A model generated the notes under the pieces. It made no database searches and was not told where the DNA came from. It saw only the letters and a program-made list of their open reading frames with translations. A stretch of 64,000 nt of DNA. Source: Candidatus Pedobacter colombiensis (GTDB lineage: Bacteria; Bacteroidota; Bacteroidia; Sphingobacteriales; Sphingobacteriaceae). Positions within the stretch are counted from its first letter, which is position 1. The number at the start of each line of letters is the position of its first letter. Below are positions 38,139-46,938 of this stretch, piece by piece. The stretch covers positions 930,001 to 994,000 of the forward strand of contig CP119313.1 of NCBI GenBank assembly GCA_029202485.1. The letters are read 5' to 3'. A program made the translations under genes and the position numbers.

Positions 38139-39542
38139 ATGAGTTTTACTACAAATGCTAAGTATAAGCTTAGGGGCTTTCTGGCAACAATTTTTGCAAT
38201 GTTGGTTTTGGACACAGCTGCGCAACAACCGGCAACAATTTGGAAAAGTACGGCAGAGCCATTAGCGGAAATGGCACTGATTAGAAAACAGATTAATGCT
38301 CCGGTTTTTCCTGCTAAAGATTTTTTAATCACTAGTTATGGTGCAAAAGGAGATGGAAAAACGTTGAATACTGAAGCTTTTAAAAAGGCAATTGCCGATT
38401 GCGCTAAAAATGGTGGCGGTAGAGTAGTTGTTCCTTTGGGTAATTATTTAACAGGTGCAATTCACTTAAAAAGTAATGTAAACCTGCATCTGGTTGATAA
38501 TGCAAAGATCACTTTTAGCGTAAATCCTAAGGACTACCCGATTGTATTTGGAAGATGGGAAGGCATGGAGCTGATGAATTACTCGGCATTGATTTATGCT
38601 TATGGTCAGAAAAACATAGCCATTACAGGTAATGGAATATTAGACGGTAATGCAACTTATAAAGATTGGTATTCATGGAATGTTGGTAAGCCATCAAAAC
38701 AAGTTAAAGCAAGAGATCTGTTACATGAATTAAATAGGAAACAAACTGATCCTAAAACCAGGGTATTTGGTGATGGCAGTTTTTTACGTCCAAATTTTAT
38801 CCAGCTTTATAGCTGTAACAACATACTGATTTCTGGCGTAAAAATGGTTAATTCACCAATGTGGAATGTAAATCCTGTATTGTGCGAAAATGTAACGATG
38901 GAAGATTTAAGGATTATTGCGCATGGTTCCAATACGGATGGTATTGATCCAGAGTCTTGTAAAAATATATTGATCAGGAACTGCTATTTTGATACAGGTG
39001 ATGATTGCATAGCTATCAAATCGGGAAGAGATCAGGATGGTCGCAGAATTGGGAAACCCGCCGAAAATCACATTATAGAGAATTGTGAGATGAAAGATGG
39101 ACATGGTGGTGTGGTAATTGGCAGCGAAATCTCAGGAGGAGCCAGGAACATATTTGCCATCAGTTGCATCATGGATAGCCCAAACTTAGACCGGATTTTA
39201 AGACTGAAAACAAGCTCTAGCAGAGGTGGTATTATTGAAAATGTATTTATGAAAGACATTAAAGTAGGTGCTTATCGTGATGCGGCAGTTACATGTAATA
39301 TGTTTTATGAGCAGCCAGGTAGCTTTATGCCGGTGATAAGAAACGTTTGGGTAGAAAACGTGGACGTAGAAAAGGGCGGCGATTACGCAATTTTTGTAAA
39401 TGCCTATAAAGAATCACCTGTTGAAAACCTAAGAATGATCAACTGCAACATTCGTGGCGTAAAAACACCAATGAAAATAGATCATGTGAAAGATCTTAAA
39501 CTAGAAAATGTAACGATCAATGGTAAGTTAGTTACCAAATAA
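38139..39542 (+). CDS. Polygalacturonase-type glycoside hydrolase family 28, copy 1
   Basis: This 467-residue exported enzyme hydrolyses galacturonan. The GH28 catalytic residues are present: NTDGIDPES (D267), GDDC (D288 and D289), GHGG (H322) and RLK (R355, K357). The N-terminal region has SYGAKGDGKTLNTEAFKKAI, shared by bacterial exo-acting members. It ends the first enzyme run and is convergent with the LacI-type gene, with 4 bases between the stop codons and no clear terminator. Confidence 0.93.
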   Translation: MSFTTNAKYKLRGFLATIFAMLVLDTAAQQPATIWKSTAEPLAEMALIRKQINAPVFPAKDFLITSYGAKGDGKTLNTEAFKKAIADCAKNGGGRVVVPLGNYLTGAIHLKSNVNLHLVDNAKITFSVNPKDYPIVFGRWEGMELMNYSALIYAYGQKNIAITGNGILDGNATYKDWYSWNVGKPSKQVKARDLLHELNRKQTDPKTRVFGDGSFLRPNFIQLYSCNNILISGVKMVNSPMWNVNPVLCENVTMEDLRIIAHGSNTDGIDPESCKNILIRNCYFDTGDDCIAIKSGRDQDGRRIGKPAENHIIENCEMKDGHGGVVIGSEISGGARNIFAISCIMDSPNLDRILRLKTSSSRGGIIENVFMKDIKVGAYRDAAVTCNMFYEQPGSFMPVIRNVWVENVDVEKGGDYAIFVNAYKESPVENLRMINCNIRGVKTPMKIDHVKDLKLENVTINGKLVTK

Positions 39543-39546
39543 GAGG

Positions 39547-40560
39547 TTAGTTACGGGTAAACAATTCAGTGTCAATCACCCGATTCTCAAATTCGGTTAT
39601 AGGATATTTACTTTCAATAAGCTGCAGCAGCATTTCTGTTGCAGCTTCACCCATTTCAAATGCCGGTTGTCTAACAGAACTAATCGGATATTCAAATAGG
39701 TTCAGCACATCAGAGTTACTAAATCCTGCAAGTGCAATTTGCTCAGGAACTTTGATGTTTAGTTTTTTCAACACTTCAAGACAACCAATAGATAAGCGGT
39801 CGCCCGCTATAAAAATTGCATCAGGTTTATCCTTAAGATTGATCAGTTCCAACACAGCCTGCTCCGTCTCTTCCGGAAACATACCGCCATGAGGGCAATG
39901 TTTGATATAATCAGGATTAACATTAATGCCATATTTATTCAGAGCAGTGGTATATCCACGTAAGCGCTCAATACTGATAGAGAGATGTTCGGAACTGGTA
40001 AGGTGGGCAATTTTTTTGTAGCCTGATTTGAGCAGATGAGCTGTAGCATCAAATGCCCCCAGTTCATTATTAGCCGTAATTTTATGCGTATGAATGTCAT
40101 TAGGAACCCTGTCGAAAAAGACCATCGGCATACCCCTTTCATGTAAATACTTTAAATGAGCCGTATCTGAAGTTTCGGCAGAAAGAGAGATCAGCAAACC
40201 ATCAATAGAACGGGAAGCGAGATGTTGGATATTTATTTTTTCCCGGGCGTACGACTCATGGGTTTGTGTAATGATAACGTGATACCCCCTGTCGTAGGCA
40301 ATAGATTCAATGCCATTGATGGCCTGAGAAAAGTAATGATTGGCAACTTCACTGACTACTACACCAATAGATTTTGTTCTTCGTTCTTTTAAACTTAATG
40401 CATTGGGATTGGGCTGATAGTTGATCTTTTCAGCATAGTCAAATACCAGTTTTTTTGTTTTGGCACTAATCTCGTAAGTGTCCCTTAAGGCCCTGGATAC
40501 TGTAGAAGTGGATAGTCCTAAGGCATTCGCGATATCTTTTAAGGTAGGTGGCTCGAACAT
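39547..40560 (-). CDS. LacI family transcriptional regulator
   Basis: This 337-residue repressor has an N-terminal helix-turn-helix (PTLKDIANALGLSTSTVSRAL, residues 5-25), a hinge helix NPNALSLKERRTKS, and a periplasmic-binding-protein-like effector domain (SIGVVVSEVANHYFSQAING, ending near ISSVRQPAFEMGEAATEMLL). It sits inside the pectin locus, divergent from the second CE8 gene. A palindromic site at 40626-40637 lies in the shared intergenic region. The likely effector is galacturonate or one of the intermediates made by the uxa gene products; that is inference. Confidence 0.93.
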   Translation of the reverse strand: MFEPPTLKDIANALGLSTSTVSRALRDTYEISAKTKKLVFDYAEKINYQPNPNALSLKERRTKSIGVVVSEVANHYFSQAINGIESIAYDRGYHVIITQTHESYAREKINIQHLASRSIDGLLISLSAETSDTAHLKYLHERGMPMVFFDRVPNDIHTHKITANNELGAFDATAHLLKSGYKKIAHLTSSEHLSISIERLRGYTTALNKYGINVNPDYIKHCPHGGMFPEETEQAVLELINLKDKPDAIFIAGDRLSIGCLEVLKKLNIKVPEQIALAGFSNSDVLNLFEYPISSVRQPAFEMGEAATEMLLQLIESKYPITEFENRVIDTELFTRN

Positions 40561-40625
40561 AAAAACTAAATAAGATGCAATATAAGGTTATTCTTATAAT
40601 ATTAACTCCGGAAAGCAATGATATC

Positions 40626-40637
40626 GCAAACGATTGC
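40626..40637. promoter_or_regulatory. LacI-type operator-like site B
   Basis: GCAAACGATTGC is palindromic except at two central positions (GCAA-WCGW-TTGC), the pattern of LacI/PurR-type operators. It lies between the divergent LacI and CE8 genes, 65 bases from one ATG and 85 from the other. It is the best of four similar sites. Confidence 0.6.
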
Positions 40638-40722
40638 ACAAATTAAACAGTTGGACTTAAAAAATCTATTATTAAAACAATGTAATTTGTTGTTGAAAGA
40701 CTAACTAAATTTATACGCCGAA

Positions 40723-41673
40723 ATGAAAAGATTACTTTTATGCCTTACTTGCCTACTCTATTTTTATACTGCTTTTGCCCAAAAAGCAGATTTTGTGGTG
40801 GCAAAAGATGGAAGTGGAAATTTTAAAACCATACAGGAAGCGATAAATGCTGTTCCTGATTTTAAAAATACAACGACTACTATATTCATAAAAAATGGAG
40901 TGTATAAAGAGAAATTAAATCTCTCAGCTGCTAAACGGAAAGTAAGGATGTTAGGAGAAAGTACCGATAAAACGATACTTACCTATGATGACTACGCGCA
41001 AAAGAAAGACAGTCTTGGCAAAGATATTGGTACTACCGGATCTTCGTCATTCTTCATTTACGGTGATGACTTTACCGCCGAAAATATCACCTTTGAGAAT
41101 AGTGCCGGACCTGTTGGTCAGGCTGTAGCCCTTTGGATTGCAGGAGATAAGGCCCGCTTCCTAAATTGTAAGATGCTGGGTTTTCAGGATACCCTATATA
41201 CTTATGGAAAAGGAAGCAGGCAATACTTTTATAAATGCTACATCAGCGGTACTGTAGATTTTATATTCGGATCTGCTACAGTAATCTTTGATAAATGTGA
41301 AATTTTCTGCAAGAAACCGGGTTATGTTACTGCAGCTTCTACACCCGATACAACCAAATACGGCTACGTATTTATGAGCTGTAAAATCAATGGTTCCGCG
41401 CCCGATGGTTCAGTTTATTTAGGCAGACCATGGCGCCCGGCTGCAAAAACTGTTTTCTTAAACTGTGAACTCGGAGCTGTAATAAAAGCGGAGGGTTGGC
41501 ACAACTGGGGCAAAGAAAGTAATGAGAAAACAGCTTTCTATGCAGAATATAAGAGTAAAGGAATAGGAGCACAACCTGAAAAAAGAGTAAGTTGGTCTCA
41601 TCAGCTCAGCGATCAAGAGGCTAAGGAGTATACCGTTACACAAATATTTAAGGGTTGGCAACCTGTGCAATAA
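40723..41673 (+). CDS. Pectinesterase (CE8), copy 2
   Basis: This 316-residue exported CE8 enzyme (signal peptide ending FYTAFAQ) has all the catalytic landmarks: GPVGQAVALW, GFQDTLYTYG, VDFIFGSAT and LGRPWRPAAKTVF. It starts the second set of pectin genes and resembles copy 1 at 36012 throughout. The two may differ in preference for methylation pattern; this cannot be read. Expression is probably under the adjacent LacI-type repressor. Confidence 0.93.
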   Translation: MKRLLLCLTCLLYFYTAFAQKADFVVAKDGSGNFKTIQEAINAVPDFKNTTTTIFIKNGVYKEKLNLSAAKRKVRMLGESTDKTILTYDDYAQKKDSLGKDIGTTGSSSFFIYGDDFTAENITFENSAGPVGQAVALWIAGDKARFLNCKMLGFQDTLYTYGKGSRQYFYKCYISGTVDFIFGSATVIFDKCEIFCKKPGYVTAASTPDTTKYGYVFMSCKINGSAPDGSVYLGRPWRPAAKTVFLNCELGAVIKAEGWHNWGKESNEKTAFYAEYKSKGIGAQPEKRVSWSHQLSDQEAKEYTVTQIFKGWQPVQ

Positions 41674-41700
41674 ATTTGAAGTATATCCCTATTTGGTTTT

Positions 41701-41712
41701 GGCAACGATTGC
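41701..41712. promoter_or_regulatory. LacI-type operator-like site C
   Basis: GGCAACGATTGC, with the right half ACGATTGC identical to sites A and B. It lies between CE8 copy 2 and the GH28 copy 2 gene, 84 bases before the latter's ATG. Confidence 0.45.
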
Positions 41713-41753
41713 GCAGTTATTTTCGGCTTTTTAGTTTAAATCTTATACAAAAC

Positions 41754-41770
41754 TACGTAGACTTGTTTTA
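41754..41770 (+). promoter_or_regulatory. 17-bp promoter-like repeat, copy 1
   Basis: TACGTAGACTTGTTTTA, found again exactly at 43680-43696 before uxaB. It contains TAGACTTG, close to the -7 consensus TAnnTTTG. It lies 26 bases before the GH28 ATG. Confidence 0.5.
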
Positions 41771-41796
41771 TTGAGTAAAAATCAAATATAAGTTTT

Positions 41797-43485
41797 ATGT
41801 TTAAGTGTGAAAAATTAGTGTCTGCTATATGCGCTGTGCCACTATTTGTGTTGTCGTTTAATGCCACTGCGCAAAATAAAAATGCCTCAAAGGCGTATTC
41901 TTTTGATAATCTACCGGTAATTGCTACAACCTCTTTTAAAAATGATACCATAAGCATTCTTAAATATGGTGCGAAAAATGATGGGATTACCTTAAATACG
42001 AATAGCATAAATCAAGCTATATCTGATTGCAATAAGCGTGGAGGTGGTGTAGTTCTCATTCCGGAAGGGCTATGGCTTACGGGACCAATAGAATTGAAAA
42101 GTAATGTAAACCTACACCTGAAGAAGAATGCATTGCTACAGTTTACCAAAGATTTTGATCAATATCCATTAGTAGAAGGTAGTTGGGAAGGAATACCTCA
42201 AATGCGTAACCAATCCCCAATATGGGCCATTGGTCAACAAAATATTGCCATTACCGGTTCGGGCATTATCGATGGCGCAGGAGAAGCATGGCGAATGGTG
42301 AAAAAAGATAAACTTACCGAAAGCCAATGGAAAGACTTGTTGGCATCTGGTGGGGTGCTGAGTGAGAATAAGAAGATTTGGTATCCCTCAGAAAAATCAC
42401 TTAAAGGTTCTAAAATGAAAGATCCCGGTATGGTGGTTAAGGGAAAGAATGCTGCTTTTTATGCTGAAATAAAGGATTTTTTACGCCCCAATTTAATGGT
42501 GCTCACCAGATGTAAACGTGTATTGCTGGAAGGCGTAACCTTCCAGAATTCGCCGGCATGGAATCTTCATCCTTTAATGACAGAAGATTTAATCATTAGA
42601 AACGTATATGCTAAAAACCCTTGGTATGCCCAAAATGGTGATGGATTGGATCTGGAATCTTGTAAAAATGTATTGGTAGAAGGTAGCACATTTGATGTAG
42701 GAGATGATGGTATTTGTATAAAATCAGGTCGCGATGAAGCTGGACGTAAACGCGGTATGCCAACAGAAAACGTAATTATTCGCAACAGTACAGTATACCA
42801 TGCACACGGTGGTTTTGTAATTGGTAGCGAAATGTCAGGTGGAGCAAGAAATATATTTGTATCAGATTGCACGTTTATAGGTACTGATATTGGTCTGCGT
42901 TTTAAAACGACCAGAGGTCGTGGTGGTGTAGTCGAAAACATTTATGCGAAGAACATCAATATGAAAGACATTGCCGAAGAAGCCATTCTTTTTGATATGT
43001 ATTATGCTGCCGTTGATCCGGTGCCCTTGGCAGGAGAAACAAGAGAAACCCCGAAAGTGCAGTTATTACCTGTTACCGAAGCAACCCCGGTGTTTAGACA
43101 GTTTTATATAAATAATATAGTTTGTGATGGTGCTCGGAAAGCTGTATTTGTTAGAGGTTTGCCGGAAATGAGCATCAGTGACATTTATCTGGATAATTTA
43201 ATCATTAAAGCTAAAGCAGGAATCGACATACAGGAAGCAAAAAATATACATATTTCTAATGCCCATCTGGAGATAAAAAATGCACAACCTTTAATCTATA
43301 TCCAAAATGGGAAGTCTATTGGATTGAAAAACATAAAATATAGCAATGCAGATTTATTGTTCAGAGTAAATGGGGATAAAAATGCTGATATTATGTTATC
43401 AGAAACCAATACAACAAAAGCGAAGGCACAAGCTGAGTTCGGTCATGGCGCCAATGCGAATGTCTTGCAAATAAAAAATAAATAA
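41797..43485 (+). CDS. Polygalacturonase-type glycoside hydrolase family 28, copy 2
   Basis: This 562-residue exported GH28 enzyme (signal peptide ending FNATAQ) keeps the catalytic residues D282 (NGDGLDLES), D303 and D304 (GDDG), H337 (HAHGG) and R368/K370 (RFK). It is ~95 residues longer than copy 1, with an insertion between residues ~165 and 225 and a longer C-terminus. The form resembles bacterial exo-polygalacturonases. It is followed by the scar of a deleted PL10 gene. Confidence 0.92.
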   Translation: MFKCEKLVSAICAVPLFVLSFNATAQNKNASKAYSFDNLPVIATTSFKNDTISILKYGAKNDGITLNTNSINQAISDCNKRGGGVVLIPEGLWLTGPIELKSNVNLHLKKNALLQFTKDFDQYPLVEGSWEGIPQMRNQSPIWAIGQQNIAITGSGIIDGAGEAWRMVKKDKLTESQWKDLLASGGVLSENKKIWYPSEKSLKGSKMKDPGMVVKGKNAAFYAEIKDFLRPNLMVLTRCKRVLLEGVTFQNSPAWNLHPLMTEDLIIRNVYAKNPWYAQNGDGLDLESCKNVLVEGSTFDVGDDGICIKSGRDEAGRKRGMPTENVIIRNSTVYHAHGGFVIGSEMSGGARNIFVSDCTFIGTDIGLRFKTTRGRGGVVENIYAKNINMKDIAEEAILFDMYYAAVDPVPLAGETRETPKVQLLPVTEATPVFRQFYINNIVCDGARKAVFVRGLPEMSISDIYLDNLIIKAKAGIDIQEAKNIHISNAHLEIKNAQPLIYIQNGKSIGLKNIKYSNADLLFRVNGDKNADIMLSETNTTKAKAQAEFGHGANANVLQIKNK

Positions 43486-43492
43486 GACGATC

Positions 43493-43604
43493 ATGAAAAC
43501 AAGCGTCACATTGATCTGAAAGATGTTTTGGCTATGCCTGGTATGGGACCTGGCCAACAAACCCGTTGCTGAAGAAATACCCTGCCTCGTTAAAAACGAT
43601 TTAG
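43493..43604 (+). pseudogene. Deletion remnant of a PL10 pectate lyase gene
   Basis: An ATG at 43493 starts MKTSVTLI and hits a stop after 8 codons, like the beginning of a signal peptide. From about 43515, in another frame, the sequence reads SERCFGYAWYGTWPTNPLL and on to KYPASLKTI with a stop at 43602. That is the C-terminal end of a PL10 lyase: the intact gene at 37068 ends ERRNGYAWYGTWPKK. Almost the whole gene between the two pieces has been lost. It lies 7 bases after the GH28 stop, where a lyase gene would fit the operon. Confidence 0.8.
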
Positions 43605-43607
43605 GTA

Positions 43608-43637
43608 GATAACGAAATCGTTATCGAGAACGTTTGC
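43608..43637. promoter_or_regulatory. Palindrome and LacI-type site D upstream of uxaB
   Basis: GATAACGA and TCGTTATC are exact reverse complements around AA (43608-43625). The next bases, 43626-43637, are GAGAACGTTTGC, a weaker match to the LacI-like sites A-C with the half-site ACGTTTGCG. The uxaB ATG is 79 bases further on. Confidence 0.45.
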
Positions 43638-43679
43638 GTAAATAATTACGCTGAAACAGCATTTTTAACTTATAATAAT

Positions 43680-43696
43680 TACGTAGACTTGTTTTA
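43680..43696 (+). promoter_or_regulatory. 17-bp promoter-like repeat, copy 2
   Basis: TACGTAGACTTGTTTTA, identical to 41754-41770. It lies 20 bases before the uxaB ATG, with the -7-like TAGACTTG at 43684-43691. Confidence 0.5.
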
Positions 43697-43716
43697 CGAC
43701 CGTATAAAAACTGAAT

Positions 43717-45234
43717 ATGAACTTATCAAAAAATACTTTAGCCGACATTAACGCTGTCGGTTTGATCCTTCCAAAAGAAGAACTATTTAACCTTCCTGAA
43801 AAGGTATTGCAATTTGGAACAGGTGTGCTATTGCGAGGATTACCAGATTATTTTATAGATAAAGCCAACAGAAATGGCTTGTTTAACGGTAGAGTGGCAG
43901 TGGTCAAATCGACAAGTAAAGGCGGTACAAAAGAATTTGATGAACAGGATAGTTTATATACGATATGTGTAAGAGGAATTGAAAACGGACAGCCTGTTGA
44001 AGAAAATATCATCTCATCAGCGATCAGCCGCGTGCTTACTGCCGATCAGGATTGGAATACAATATTGGAAATTGCCAGTTCTCCGGAATTAAACATTATC
44101 GTATCTAATACCACAGAAGTAGGGATACAATTGGTAAAAGAAAGTATAGCTCAAAAACCACCGGTATCATTTCCGGCTAAGTTGTTGGCAGTATTGTATG
44201 CCAGATATAAAGCTTTGGGTAATACAGAAGTTGCTGACCTTGCCGTGATTGCTACAGAGCTAATTTCTGATAATGGAAAGAAACTGGAAGCTATAGTACT
44301 TGAACTTGTAGCCTTTAATGAATTAGATGCTGCATTTACAGCCTGGTTGAGCACACATATTCGTTTTTGTAATTCATTGGTAGATCGTATCGTTCCGGGT
44401 AAACCTGATGCAGCGGCGCTGGCAAAACTAGAAACTGCCCTTGGTTATACTGATGAACTGATCATTATGGCTGAGCCTTATCGCTTGTGGGCAATTGAAG
44501 GCGACGAGAAGGTTTCGGCCCTGTTGGGACTGGAAGCTGCTGATCAAGGGGTAATTGTAAGACCCGATATCGAGATCTTTAAAGAGCTGAAAGTGCGTTT
44601 GCTAAACGGATCACATACCCTTACTTCAGGTATAGCCTATTTGTCTGGCATAGATACGGTTACGAAAGCGATGAATAATGAAGCTACCCGCAACTATGTG
44701 AAAGAACTGATGATGCAGGAAATCGTGGGTGCTATACCTTATGATGTTGCTGAAGCGGAGGCTGTGGCATTTGCCAATACGGTAATAGATCGTTTTGCAA
44801 ATCCTAATATTGAGCATTTATGGATCAACATTACCTTCCAGTACACCATGAAAATGAAAATAAGGGTACTGCCGGTATTGCTAAACTATTATAAAATCAA
44901 CAATAAAGTGCCTGCACATATTGCTTTAGGTTTTGCTGCATTTCTGTTGTTTATGAAAGCTGCAAGAAAAGAAGGCAATCAGTATTTTGGAAACTACGAA
45001 GGAAGAGAATACCTGATTACTGATGATGAAGCGTCATATTTTTATGAAGCTGCCCAGCAAAGTGATGCGGATTATGTAAATTTAGTGCTGGCCAACAATG
45101 GATTATGGGGGACTGATCTTTCTGCTCTTGATGGCTTTAACAGTACTGTAAAAGAGAATTATAACAATATATTGAAAAATGGTGTAGCCAATGCTTTGGC
45201 TGGCATTGATCAATCACTACAAGTATCAAAATAA
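43717..45234 (+). CDS. uxaB: Tagaturonate reductase (altronate oxidoreductase)
   Basis: UxaB reduces D-tagaturonate to D-altronate with NADH, the second step of galacturonate catabolism. The 505-residue protein is a mannitol-dehydrogenase-family enzyme. It has VLQFGTGVLLRGLPDYFIDKAN at the nucleotide site, an NIIVSNTTEVGI segment, and the catalytic lysine region KVRLLNGSHTLTSGIAYLSG. Its TAA overlaps the uxaA ATG by one base, so the two genes are translationally coupled. Confidence 0.95.
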   Translation: MNLSKNTLADINAVGLILPKEELFNLPEKVLQFGTGVLLRGLPDYFIDKANRNGLFNGRVAVVKSTSKGGTKEFDEQDSLYTICVRGIENGQPVEENIISSAISRVLTADQDWNTILEIASSPELNIIVSNTTEVGIQLVKESIAQKPPVSFPAKLLAVLYARYKALGNTEVADLAVIATELISDNGKKLEAIVLELVAFNELDAAFTAWLSTHIRFCNSLVDRIVPGKPDAAALAKLETALGYTDELIIMAEPYRLWAIEGDEKVSALLGLEAADQGVIVRPDIEIFKELKVRLLNGSHTLTSGIAYLSGIDTVTKAMNNEATRNYVKELMMQEIVGAIPYDVAEAEAVAFANTVIDRFANPNIEHLWINITFQYTMKMKIRVLPVLLNYYKINNKVPAHIALGFAAFLLFMKAARKEGNQYFGNYEGREYLITDDEASYFYEAAQQSDADYVNLVLANNGLWGTDLSALDGFNSTVKENYNNILKNGVANALAGIDQSLQVSK

Positions 45235-46886
45235 TGAAGCAAAAAATATTAAAGGTTCACCCTAAGGATAATGTGCTGGTTGCGCTTACGGACCTTGTGA
45301 AAGGGGAAGAGGTAATTTACGAAGACCAATCTTATTTGCTGACAGATAATGTACCTGCAAAACATAAATTTACCACTATGGACTTATCGGCCGGCGATCA
45401 GTTGATTATGTATGGCGTTTTAGTCGGTAAAGCACAAATAGATATTCCTGTAGGCTCTATCATCACTACCAGTAATATTAAACACGCTGCTACGGAGTTT
45501 AATGCTACTGATGCACACATCAACTGGGAGAAACCCGATATTTCGGAATGGAAGGACAGGACCTTTAATGGTTTTCACCGTACCGATGGACAAGTAGGTA
45601 CCGCTAATTACTGGTTGGTAATACCGATGGTTTTTTGTGAAAACAGAAACCTTGAAGTATTACAGGAAGCATTGATGAATAATCTTGGTTATGGTAGAAA
45701 TGAAAACTACCAATCGCAAGCCAAAGAATTGATGTCGCTTTATGAAAAAGGCGCCAGCGTAAATGATATCTTAAATGCCCAGCTTACCTATTCCGAAAGT
45801 GTAGCAAAGCAAAATCGCATGTTTCCAAATGTGGATGGCATCAAGTTCTTAACCCATACAGGTGGTTGCGGTGGTACGCGTCAGGATTCTGAAACCCTTT
45901 GTGGTTTGCTGGCCGGTTATATTACGCATCCAAATGTTGCTGGTGCGACGGTGTTAAGCTTAGGCTGCCAGAATGCACAGGTAAGTATCCTTAAAGAAGA
46001 AATAGAAAAAAGAAGCCGCAATTTTGATAAGCCGCTTTATATCCTGGATCAGCAAACGATAGGTAAAGAATCGGAACTGTTGAGCCAGGCAATTAAACAA
46101 ACTTTTGCCGGCTTGATACAGGCTAATGCCAACGAGCGGAAACCTGCCCCATTAAGTAACCTTTGTATCGGTCTCGAATGTGGTGGTTCTGATGGTTTCT
46201 CCGGAATATCAGCAAATCCTGCAATTGGTTATGCATCTGATTTATTGGTGGCGCTTGGTGGATCGGTAATCCTAGCAGAGTTCCCTGAGCTTTGTGGTGT
46301 AGAACAAAACCTGAGCGACCGTTGTGTAGATAAAGAAGATGCCGAACGTTTCGAGTATTTGATGAAAACTTATAGCAAAAGAGCTACTGAAGCAGGTTCC
46401 GGTTTTGACATGAATCCTTCACCTGGTAACATTAAAGATGGTCTGATTACAGATGCCATTAAATCTGCGGGTGCGGCTAAAAAAGGAGGGACCTCTCCGG
46501 TTGTTGCCGTATTGGATTATCCTGAGAAAGTATTTAAACCTGGGTTAAACTTATTGTGTACACCGGGTAATGATGTAGAATCTACAACAGCTGAAGTAGG
46601 ATCGGGCGCTAACGTGGTGCTGTTTACAACAGGATTAGGAACACCGACTGGTAACCCTATCGCTCCGGTGATTAAGATATCGAGCAATACCAAACTGTTT
46701 AACAAAATGAGCGACATCATTGATTTGGATACAGGACCTATTATAGATGGCGATGAAACCATTAAACAGGCAGGTAGCCGAATTTTAGATTATGTAATTG
46801 GTGTAGCGAGCGGTACAACTACTGTTAGTGCAGTACGCCATATTCAGGATGATTTTATTCCATGGAAAAGAGGTGTTTCCTTGTAA
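45234..46886 (+). CDS. uxaA: Altronate dehydratase
   Basis: UxaA dehydrates D-altronate to 2-keto-3-deoxy-D-gluconate, the third step of the pathway. The 550-residue protein contains the N-terminal SAF domain (residues 1-75) and the long C-terminal UxaA domain with FLTHTGGCGGTRQDSETLCGL, SLGCQNAQ, LECGGSDGFSG and the conserved LLCTPGNDVESTTAEVGSGAN. It is full length and fused, as in most bacteria. uxaC follows after 52 bases. Confidence 0.95.
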   Translation: MKQKILKVHPKDNVLVALTDLVKGEEVIYEDQSYLLTDNVPAKHKFTTMDLSAGDQLIMYGVLVGKAQIDIPVGSIITTSNIKHAATEFNATDAHINWEKPDISEWKDRTFNGFHRTDGQVGTANYWLVIPMVFCENRNLEVLQEALMNNLGYGRNENYQSQAKELMSLYEKGASVNDILNAQLTYSESVAKQNRMFPNVDGIKFLTHTGGCGGTRQDSETLCGLLAGYITHPNVAGATVLSLGCQNAQVSILKEEIEKRSRNFDKPLYILDQQTIGKESELLSQAIKQTFAGLIQANANERKPAPLSNLCIGLECGGSDGFSGISANPAIGYASDLLVALGGSVILAEFPELCGVEQNLSDRCVDKEDAERFEYLMKTYSKRATEAGSGFDMNPSPGNIKDGLITDAIKSAGAAKKGGTSPVVAVLDYPEKVFKPGLNLLCTPGNDVESTTAEVGSGANVVLFTTGLGTPTGNPIAPVIKISSNTKLFNKMSDIIDLDTGPIIDGDETIKQAGSRILDYVIGVASGTTTVSAVRHIQDDFIPWKRGVSL

Positions 46887-46938
46887 GGAAACCTGATATA
46901 ATAATGAACATATATATACTATATATAAACAGCGTTAG

